Positions 46,649 to 55,075 of a stretch of 64,000 nt of DNA are shown here, piece by piece (position 1 is the first letter of the stretch; each line of letters opens with the position of its first letter). The stretch covers positions 13,874,967 through 13,938,966 of the forward strand of contig CM030706.1 of NCBI GenBank assembly GCA_017979445.1, given 5' to 3'. Position numbers and translations under genes: made by a program. The stretch is from Akebia trifoliata (lineage: Eukaryota; Streptophyta; Magnoliopsida; Ranunculales; Lardizabalaceae). Under the pieces are notes generated by a model. It was not told the DNA's origin. It saw only the letters and a list, made by a program, of their open reading frames with translations, and made no database searches.

Positions 46649-48379
46649 TGTAGACACCCCATTTTTGCATCCGCCTGATTAATCAACTCGTCAACCCGAT
46701 CGCAATGATTCCCAATGATGGATGTGTATTCCATTGCTTTATTTTGTTACCAGATGTGTTTCAGAAATCCGGATGAGGTATCTCGAATTAACAAAACCTT
46801 AGAAACCACGCTACGCTAGGAAAATCGACCCAGAAACATAGAAATCATCATCTTGTAGAAAAAAGAAGCTTCACGATAAAAATCACTAAAATGATCAAAT
46901 ACCAAAATACCCCTAACCTCAAAACACCCTAGAGCCTACGTTACGCTTAGGAAAACTCTCTCGAAACACATAAAATAACAAATCGGAACCAAATAAATCA
47001 TTTCACCAATTTTAACAGAATTTGACAAAATTACGAAAATGCCCCTCATAAAGTTCACAATCATTTCACATAAAATTTTCATAAAGGATACAAACCAATA
47101 TTTTCATTGAATTCCTTACGAAAAACCGATTCTAAAACATCCTAGAACATTAAAAACCGACTTAAAACGTGAAAAGTCCTCTCCGGGGGCAAAACGTAAT
47201 TTCACAATTTTCATAATTAAAAAATTCGAAATTAATAAATAAAACATTAAATAATTAAAGTGAAACATTAATGAAATTAATTTAAAATTTTGAACCTAAA
47301 AAATCGATCAATCGGGCTCTCAGGCAAAATTGTTGAGGGTTCGTGAGATATTTCTTTAAGGACCCCTCCATTTGGGGGTCCAAAGAATTAAAGAAATAAT
47401 GGAGGGGGGTTCTCCAAAAACCAAAAGTAAATCAAGCAAGACTAAGGTCAATGTATTAAAGTCAATCAAGTGAGACTGAAGTCAAAATTAAAGTCAATTA
47501 AGCAAGACTAAAGTCAAGATATTAAAAGTCAATCAATTAAGACTAAAGTCAAAACATTAAAAGTCAATCAAATAAGACCAAAAGTCATAATAGAATTATA
47601 ATTGATTAATAACTCTATCTAATAGAGTTCTAACTTAAAAACAATTCTACCTAAAACAATTCTAATTAAAACACAATTCTACCAAAACAAGTCAAATTAA
47701 AACACAACTCTAATTAAAAGATCTCTAATTAAACACTAACTCTATCCAAATCAACCCCTAAAAACATCTATAAATAGAGGTGCTCACACCCTATTTTCGT
47801 ATCAAATCATAAACCCTAAGAGAAGTAGGTCTAGAAGCTCCCCTAGCCCCCCCATAAACCCTAGTTTTGGAGCCCCAACTCCTTAACTAACATCCTCCTT
47901 CAATTTTAGTCTAGAAAACACCCAAAAGCCTTCTAAAAACACCCCCAAATCCGCAACGAACTTGAAGAGTTCAGATTCAAAAACAAGGAGATACCTCGGT
48001 TTAGGAGATCCGAAATCAAATCCGGAGACAGAACGAAGCAAGGGAGCACGGTACAAGGAGCTCTTTTTGTCAGATCTGAGGGAACAAAGTCCTTGTTATC
48101 GGAAAGGTAAATTTTTATTTTATTTATTTTTATCTAGGTTTTAGCAATGTAATTTACTTGGGAATTTAGTAGAGACCGGCTTTGGCCGGGCGGGGTTGGT
48201 GCCTAACACCTTCCAATCCCGTAACATGATCCCCGAACTCAGTTTTTTTTTGGTTTTAGATTAGTTTTTATCCGTTTAAGTCATTGATCGGTTCCTAGAC
48301 CGTAATAACTAGGTGGCGACTCCCAAACCTCAAGGGTCAAAAGCGGATCCGCGCACCCCGCGGATCGAGGGCGCTTTCA
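46649..48379 (+). repeat. 3' LTR of Tat copy B (1731 bp)
   Basis: It is preceded by the polypurine tract AAAGAGGGG (46636-46644) and ends GGGCGCTTTCA, followed by the CTTTG duplication. It differs from the 5' LTR by scattered substitutions and small indels, and is 10 bp shorter in total. Confidence 0.92.
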
Positions 48380-48387
48380 CTTTGCAG

Positions 48388-49083
48388 GTATTGATGTCAA
48401 AATTTGGTTGTTAGAAAAAGGTATTTCGTAGCATAATGCATCCAATTTACCATATAACAAAGATTACTTACTGTTATCAACTTTTCCCCCCAAAAAATGC
48501 TTCTGCAATATCATGCATCATCTAAAAAAAAATTGGGATTTGCTGTGTGAATCTTGTTCTTCCATTCACTTTTGCCCAAAGCCATGTCTTCTGCTAATTG
48601 TATTGGCTCTCACAACCTCAATCCCCCTTTTTTAGGCCTTCTTCTTGCTCTGGGGCTATAATGGTCATTTGTTAGTTTTTATAACAAATACTGTGGTAAA
48701 GAATAGTACTATTGTTAATTGGGTTTCCCACTAACCTTCAATCTTCATCATCAAAGCCTTTTCCAAAAGTCTGGGGTCGGCTGAATGAATCTTGTTCCTC
48801 CATTCAATTCTAAATAAAAGATTAGGATTCATGCTAGGAGATGGCAAAGTTTCACACTGGTTTCTAACCTGACCATAACACTCCTTTATCCATGCTTGGG
48901 ACTGGGTTGTTCACGTTTCTCAATTCATTTCCCACTACTTTTATCTCAAAACTCTCTCACATGCACCTCCCTAGTTTCTGGAGTGAATAGTTAGTGCTGT
49001 ATAATAAGAACAAATACGTACTTTTTAATGGAAACTTGAACTTGAAAATCTGACCTGTATCCTGTTCTTGGTAACTTGCAAAG
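48388..49083 (+). other. Intron-like segment with RTE-LINE/SINE-type remnants
   Basis: The segment follows the donor after CAG at 48387 and ends at the acceptor before the first VPS13 exon. Two related pieces (about 48536-48610 and 48770-48930) contain GTGTGAATCTTGTTCTTCCA or TGAATGAATCTTGTTCCTCC; the second ends with ATCCATGCTTGGGACTGGG. This resembles the 3' part of dicot RTE-type LINEs, recalled from memory. Confidence 0.35.
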
Positions 49084-52000
49084 AATAGATGAAGATAGAG
49101 AAAGTGACTCGTAGGGCTCAAGAGCAGTTCCAAATGGTATTAGAAGAACAAAACAGGTTCTCTTCTTTCACATTTTTCTTTATTATTTACTTGTTTTGTT
49201 TCTTTATTTGGTTTTCGTAGTGTAAATTTTTGTCCTCTGCTCTATCTTACCACTTGTAAATTGGCTCATCACCATGGTTCAATGCACACATAGAAGTTAA
49301 TTCCATTTCTAGGCCAGCCGAAATAAACATCCAAACCAAAATTTAATAACTTGCCTATAAATACTAAAGCCCTTGGCCATGCAAGTTGACCTTGGAGAAA
49401 ATCCCTATATGCTCACTTATACCAATCCCCTGCTGGAACAGCGATGACACACTGCCGCTTGGTTACATGTAACCTCATGGTACAATATACATTAATGCGT
49501 AGAGATTATGGCTACTTGTTTCTTTGTTCTTCCATCATTTAAGACTTTAGGAGAATCTGATTTGAGGGTTTTCGTCTTTTAATGGGTTGAAATTGTACTT
49601 AGGCCAGGATAATTTTTTATCTTTTGTTTCCAATGATTTAGGTTTTGGGAGGTCTTTTTCTTTGTCTTGCTTTTGTATTCTATTGTTTAGTTCAATTTAC
49701 TTGAACATATCCAAAAAAACTTATGGGTTTATGACAGTAGTATCATCTTTTCTTTATATATACTAGATTCTATTTGAGAAAGAAGTTATATATATGTATA
49801 TATAATCCATTTAATGTTATTTGCTGGCTTCTAATGGCATTTCAGATTTGCCCTTGACATTGATTTTGATGCTCCAAAAGTGAGGGTTCCCTTGAGAACA
49901 CTTCCATCTTCAAAATGCGATGGTCATTTTCTTTTGGATTTTGGTCATTTCACCTTGCAGACCAAAGTAAGTTGCTTCAGTTGGACATTCTTCTAGCTTA
50001 TATCTCATTGAATTTGTTTTAAATGGGTGAAGATGAACGCAGGAAGATCAACATGATGAACAAAAACAGAGTCTATATTCTCGTTTTTATATATCAGGAA
50101 GAGAAATTGCTGCTTTCTTTCTGGATTGTGGTTCTGACAATGGAAAATGCACTTTGGTCACTTCAACTTTTGATAGCCAACCTTCCAGATTACCTAACTT
50201 GGAGGATGGTGATCATTTCTATTCCCTCATTGATAGGTATGGGATGGCAGTCATTGTTGATCAGGTCTATACATGTGCTTACACTTATATTCTTGTCTTT
50301 TAACTGAAAGCGAGTGATTTCATATTATCTCCTGGCTTGTGCTCATTGATTTCATGATATTTTGTTATTGAAGATCAAAATACCTCATCCAAGTTACCCA
50401 TCAACACGGATTTCAGTTCAAGTGCCCAATCTTGGCATCCACTTTTCACCAGCTAGATATTGGAGAATTATGGAATTGTTAAATATATTCTATGGTACGG
50501 GGAAAATAGTGACCAGGCTGCTAGTGAAAATTTCCAAATGGGTCTAGTGCCTTGGAGTCCTGCAGATCTTGCAACAGAGGCTCGAATCCTTGTTTGGCGG
50601 GTATGTCCTATAGAACCAGGGGAACCAATGTAATCTGACATTTAATTTCTTTATGTGCTCATCAATTAATTTTCTTATATTATGTTCTTGATGCAGGGAA
50701 TTGGCAATTATGTGGCTGAGTGGCAGCCTTGTTATCTTGTGCTATCTGGATTATATCTTTATGTTTTGGAGTCTGAGGTATCCCAGAGCTACCAACGTTG
50801 CTCGAGGTTCTCCATTTTCCCCATCTTGTAGTTTTTTTTACTCTAGTCTACATTGCTATTTAGGGGTTTTCTGTATGACCTTACTCAGTCTGTCACTCAT
50901 GATATTGCAGTATGGCTGGTCGACAAGTATGCGAAGTCCCTCCAACAAGTGTTGGGGGGTCACCGTTTTCTGTTGCTGTGAGTTTCAGGGGCATGAACAT
51001 TCAGAAGGTAAGCCATGTTTTGTGTAAAGTAAAGGTGAGAGTAGGGGTTTTGGTATTTTAAATTTCTGCTGAACAATTTATTTATTTATTGGTAAACTAA
51101 ATTTATTAAATTAGGGGCAAAATGGCCAAGAATACAGAAATGCAGTTGGCAAAGTGAAAAAAGAGCCTCACAAAGGTCCTCCATTTGGTTTGGAAAGGGG
51201 GGGGGGTGTGTGAACCAGAAGGAACCCCTCTAACAAGCTCTTCCCATCTCAATACAAATTCATCAAACTAAATTCCCCTAAAATCCACCAAAATGAATGA
51301 TCTCTTGAACATGAAGGCTTTTATGTTCAGGATTTCCAGGAACAGGTTGCCTTCTTGTTGAAAATTCTCTTGTTCCTCTTTTCCTCTCCTTCCATATAAA
51401 CCGCAAAATAGCAAAGCGTACAAAGGTGCCCCGATATATTCTTTTAGAGGAGAAAACCTTGTCCATTCTTGAAAGAGGTCAAGAAATCTTTTGGGCAATG
51501 CCTATACAGGCGCACGCCTCTAATACGAGGTTTCAATAAAGACACGAAAGGTGAGAGGCTTATGCCTTCTCCAAAGCCCCAATGTTGGGAATTACGCCTC
51601 ATGAGATCTTTAAAATGCATCTTTTTGGGAATGCTTTGCCTTAGGGTGGGTCTCAAGGCACAAAACCTTAAGCTCTTTTTAGAATACTGTTGAGAAAAAT
51701 ACTATTTTTAAATCGTTTATGATCCATTTCAACAACTAATTTCCTTTTCGTTTATATTCTGCACTTAGGCTCCTCCATCTGTTGATGTACTTGGAGAATC
51801 GAGTGATGGTATATCTGAACCTGCTGAACCTAGTCCACTAGTTTTGGAACTGCTGATCTCGTTATTAATGGAGCCCTGGTAGAGATGAAGTTGTTAATGT
51901 ATGGAAAGGTGAGATGGATATAGTTTGCACCTCTCCTGCCTAAAGTCTATGTAAGACCATATATGAAGGTCAAACATTTCTAGTTGGAGAGTCGCAAGTT

Positions 52001-52540
52001 GTCACCTACTCTATTATATTTGTAGTTGCTAGATAATTCTGATCGAGGCATTGACTTGGACATCATTTACATGCTTTACAGACTAAAGATGAAGGTAGTG
52101 AGATACTTGAGGAAACACTAATTCTTGAGCTTCTTGCTGGTGGGGGAAAGGTTAGCATATTTATTATGTAAAATTCTTCTCTTCTTTCTTGCCGAGTGTT
52201 ATGTTAACTTTGTATCTTATGTATATGATCCTGATGCAATATTATTTTACAGGTTCATTCGGGATGTGACCTGACGGTCAAGATGAAGCTTCACTCTCTG
52301 AAAATTAAAGATGAGCTTCAAGGTCGTCTATCTATGTCTCCACAATATTTATCCTTTTCCGTGCTGAAGGATAGCGCTGTTGTTGCTTCGCCTACTACCT
52401 TAGATCATAATGAGCAAGAGCTGCAAAAAATATTTATGGAGGAGGATGTCATTTATAAAGATGCTTTATCAGATTTCTTGTCTGTCCCTAATCCAAGCTT
52501 TTACTCAAAAAACATAGATATGCCTAACAGCCCAATGCAG
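49084..52540 (+). pseudogene. VPS13: VPS13 gene fragment (nine exons with introns) captured by the CACTA
   Basis: Exons at about 49084-49156, 49846-49966, 50043-50264, 50374-50600, 50697-50806, 50911-51007, 51769-51908, 52082-52150 and 52253-52540 have GT-AG junctions. They read KIEKVTRRAQEQFQMVLEEQ, FALDIDFDAPKVRVPLRT, QSLYSRFYISGREIAAFF, IKIPHPSYPSTRISVQVPN, GIGNYVAEWQPCYLVLSGLY, GGSPFSVAVSFRGM, APPSVDVLGESSDG and LTVKMKLHSLKIKDELQGRL. These match plant VPS13-like proteins, large lipid-transfer proteins of membrane contacts, around the PH-like domain. Frameshifts occur near 50495 and 51845, and an expected exon after 51007 is missing, with LINE-like DNA there. Retained introns show capture from DNA. 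It covers a small part of a protein of several thousand residues. Confidence 0.88.
51100..51720 (-). mobile_element. LINE-like insertion in the captured VPS13 intron
   Basis: On the minus strand, text such as FAILRFIWKERKRGTREF (about 51410-51357) resembles the IWKERN-R-F motif near the end of plant LINE ORF2 (zf-RVT region). The right part (about 51505-51670) has GAGGCTTATGCC/GGGTGGGTCTCAAGGC-type text seen in plant repeats with inverted GC-rich motifs. No complete ORF. The source family is uncertain. Confidence 0.4.
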
Positions 52541-52542
52541 GG

Positions 52543-52757
52543 TCCTTTGGTAATAGTAAGGAGCTTCCGGCAATTCCTGATCATCTCTCCGATTATGGCA
52601 AGGATTTTGTTAGGTAGTGTTTGCAACGGAATCCACTTCGTCGTCCTTCGGCTGCCTAGCTTTTGGAGCACCATTTTGTGAAGAATGCAGCTCAATTGGA
52701 GAGACACGAGCCTTCAGAACCACTTCCAGGAGTTACAAATGGTTCAAGATCTATGGT
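52543..52757 (+). pseudogene. YDA: MAPKKK (YODA-like) kinase-domain end, captured fragment
   Basis: The frame reads FGNSKELPAIPDHLSDYGKD, then FVR stop CLQRNPLRRPSAA stop LLEHHFVKNAAQLERHEPSE and PLPGVTNGSRSM. This is subdomain XI of a MAPKKK (the CLQRNPxxRPxAxxLLxHPF signature) plus the start of the C-terminal tail, as in YODA-class kinases that control stomata and embryo patterning. Only about 70 residues are present, without ATP-binding or catalytic loops. Both stops are TAG where CAG is expected. It begins within a few bases of the VPS13 end at 52540, so the junction is a direct fusion, and ends at a possible donor GTATGA. Confidence 0.85.
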
Positions 52758-53429
52758 ATGATTAGATCTACTCATACACAGCACACAACTTACTCCCAGT
52801 CGTAGAGATCGGGCATCGTGAAATCTTTGGTGCCGAACTCGATTTAGCCATCCCTGCAACCAAATTGAAGTGGGTATCAAGTTACAGTCTTCTTATGGCG
52901 TCGGGTTCTCATGGAGGACCTTCAGGAGTATTGGGTAACATCAGATTATGGGATATAAGGTCTGGTAACGTACAATGGGAAGTGAAAGAGAAGATAGATT
53001 GTTTTTCGGATGTAACTGTTTCGGATAACCTCTCTGCAATCTTCAAGGTTGGGGTGAATTCGGGTGAGGTTTACTACGCCGATTTGAGAAACTTAATACT
53101 GAGAATCCATGGGTTTATCTTGGAGATGGAAGAAAGGGGCATAAAGGGAAGAAAGAAGGTGTTGGGTGTAAGATTGAAAGACATGGAAATCAGGTGTTTT
53201 GCAGTGAAGGAGGAGATGTGGAGTTATGGTCTGAGATTCTAATAGGTTCTTCAAGAACTAGTGCAGATGAGTTAGAGGAGAGAGTTTTTAGGAGGAATTT
53301 GATGGGGAGGATGAAGGATATGGGTGGAAATAGAATAACTCATTTGGGTTTTGGAGGAAACAAGATGGTTTTACAAGGAAAGATCAACAATCTGTTGAAA
53401 TTTGGCAGAATTCTGTGAGGGGGTTCTGA
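52758..53429 (+). pseudogene. BTB/POZ-WD40-like gene 3' end, captured fragment
   Basis: From about 52816 the frame reads REIFGAELDLAIPATKLKW, then SLLMASGSHGGPSGVLGNI, RLWDIRSGNVQWEVKEKIDC and FSDVTVSDNLSAIFKVGV. After a 1-bp deletion near 53090 it continues NPWVYLGDGRKGHKGKKEG, GGDVELWSEILIGSS and NLMGRMKDMGGNRITHLGFG. After another frameshift near 53370 it ends KDQQSVEIWQNSVRGF and a TGA at 53427-53429. This is the WD40/YVTN-like C-terminal part of KCTD-type BTB proteins (At5g41330-like, from memory). The BTB domain itself is absent. The natural stop is included, so the donor's 3' end was captured. Confidence 0.8.
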
Positions 53430-53689
53430 TCCTCAAACTGTATGTTTTGTAAACTAGTAGAGATGTTAGATGAAATTGTTTGATACAAGATTTGCTAAAT
53501 TCAAGTTATTTATTTTATTTTTTTTGTAAATTTTCTTTTAATTCAGCTTGATTCTACTGTAATTGTTTGTAGAAAAAGTTTTAATTGTTTGTTCTTATAA
53601 GTTGTAGGGATTAATTGATGGAAGACCACCAAATTAATTGAGGAAATCACAAACAATTACAGTGAATGTTCTGTTAAAAAATTTCGAAA
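53430..53689 (+). other. Spacer between cargo and CACTA right end, with inverted repeat
   Basis: The stretch is AT-rich, perhaps partly 3' UTR of the captured BTB gene. ACTGTAATTGTTTGT at about 53556 and ACAAACAATTACAGT at about 53650 form an exact 15-bp inverted repeat about 110 bp across; with target flanks unclear, it may be a tiny MITE or part of the CACTA end. Confidence 0.5.
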
Positions 53690-54020
53690 AATTCGACGGT
53701 TTTAAGCCGTCTAATTTATACAATTCGACGGTTTTGGGCCGTCTAATTTACAAAATTCGACGGTTTTGGGCTGTCTAATTTACAAAATTCGACGGTTTTG
53801 GACTGTCTAATTTTCAAAATTCGACGGTGTTGGGCCGTCTAATTTATAAAATTCGACGGTTTTAAGCCGTCGAATTATATAAAATTCTATGGTTCTCAAA
53901 CGTCGAATTTTTTTTTCGACAAGGCCAAATTCGACAGATGAATTCGACGGTTGAGGCCGACGAATAGTTACATAATTCGACGGTTTTGGGCCGTCGAATT
54001 TTGTGTATTTTCACGTAGTG
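53690..54020 (-). repeat. CACTA right terminus and subterminal repeats
   Basis: About nine units of roughly 32 bp repeat AATTCGACGGTTTTGGGCCG then TCTAATTTA, some with the full palindrome (CGACGG...CCGTCG). They run from 53690 to about 54004 and end with TTTTCACGTAGTG at 54020. The motif matches the left end in inverted orientation. Confidence 0.88.
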
Positions 54021-54059
54021 GATGTGTACAGACTTCAACGTATGTTCTCCCTCAAGTCC

Positions 54060-55075
54060 TAGGGTGAAGGGAAAATGGAGCTTTTAGAATTAGTGAAACG
54101 ATATGAAGTTTATCTAAATCTTTCTCCCTCTTCTTAGGAGATTATATGATTTCTTCTACTTGAACTTTATCATTCTCTAGGACATTATCTTTCTCGTCAA
54201 TAGGTTGAACTTTGTTATCCACCTTTTTTCTTGACCTTAAGGTGTGGATAGCTTGGACGAAGTCTTGTGGATCTCCAGAATAGCTTCCTACCTTGTATTG
54301 ACCTTTTGGTCCATTGGGAACTGTAGGTTGACCTCTAGGGCTAGGAATAGTTTGATTGGGGAATTGACCTTTCTCTCTCCTTTCTAGAGAAAGAGCTAAC
54401 TGGCCAAACTAAATTTTCATCTTAGCTATGGATTGAGCAGTGACTTGATTAATCTAAGATTGATTTTGATTGGTCTATTATTGAGTTTGAATGAGTTGTT
54501 GTTATTGCTGCATCAACTCTACCATCATAGATTCTAAATATGAATGCTGTTGGCCAGGTGAATTGTAATTGGGTATGGAATCTGGAATTATGGCTCTACA
54601 TTCAGTAAATTGTCGAGATTAATATAGAATTTGTGGAACAATGACTTAGTTCATGGAAGGACCGACTTGTTTAGGATAGTTTCTATTGTAACATGACGGA
54701 CCGCTAGATTAAACAGGTTTGTTTTGTTTGTAGGAGAAGTTTGGATAAAACCTATTACATAGATGATACATCTAACTATACAAATTCTGAGTAGGCTTCC
54801 TAAAATCACTGTAGCCATTAGCAGCATTGGTCTGTTCGATTTTAATATATGGCAAGTTGGGACAACATTTAACCAAATGGTTGTTGTCGTCGCACAAGAC
54901 ATATAAAGATGTTTGCTCGACTGAAACTTGTGAAACTGAACGACAATCATAATGAAGAGTAGATGCTGAGATGCTGAAAGTATCTAATTTTTTTTGTAAG
55001 ACTGTGCATACCGCTCACTAGACTAGATATAATATTTTTGAGATTAGGGTCTACCTTCATCCCATACATTCTTGG
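54060..55075 (-). pseudogene. Athila-like Ty3/gypsy gag C-terminal remnant
   Basis: On the minus strand, a knuckle-like CDDNNHLVKCCPNLP near 54905-54860 is followed by KIEQTNAANGYSDFRKPTQN and NRFYPNFSYKQNKP. Further on, near 54395-54230, come RERGQFPNQTIPSPRGQPT, NGPKGQYKVGSYSGDPQDFV and RKKVDNKVQPIDEKD. This order and wording fit plant Athila-type gag. Stops and frameshifts are present. It is cut at 55075 by the next gypsy element. Confidence 0.7.

Larger units (their letters stand above)
36469..48379 (+). mobile_element. Young non-autonomous Tat/Ogre-like LTR retrotransposon, copy B
   Basis: LTRs at 36469-38209 and 46649-48379 share termini TGTAGACACCCC...GGGCGCTTTCA. An exact target duplication CTTTG lies at 36464-36468 and 48380-48384. 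The primer-binding site follows the 5' LTR after one base, and the polypurine tract AAAGAGGGG (46636-46644) lies four bases before the 3' LTR. The interior has a long leader, a gag remnant, the end of integrase and a large tandem-repeat 3' region; protease, reverse transcriptase and RNase H are missing. Near-identical LTRs and a perfect duplication indicate recent insertion, so it must have used enzymes from another element. Confidence 0.92.
34497..54020. mobile_element. Pack-CACTA transposon carrying host gene fragments, with a nested Tat element
   Basis: The left end is CACTACGTCAAAATA at 34497 and the right end, in reverse complement, is CACTACGTGAAAATA finishing at 54020. The flanks are GAT at 34494-34496 and GAT at 54021-54023, the 3-bp duplication typical of CACTA/EnSpm. 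Both ends carry subterminal TTCGACGG-type repeats. Without the nested retroelement (36469-48379 plus one CTTTG) it is about 7.6 kb. No transposase domain was found. Cargo, all in plus orientation, is an exon-like piece at 36381, VPS13 exons, a MAPKKK fragment and a BTB/WD40-like 3' end. It is non-autonomous and would depend on a transposase elsewhere. Confidence 0.88.

Noticed and set aside
49084..53429. A functional VPS13 or chimeric host gene
   Set aside because: Only a small part of VPS13 is present, with frameshifts near 50495 and 51845 and a missing exon, and the whole lies within CACTA ends.
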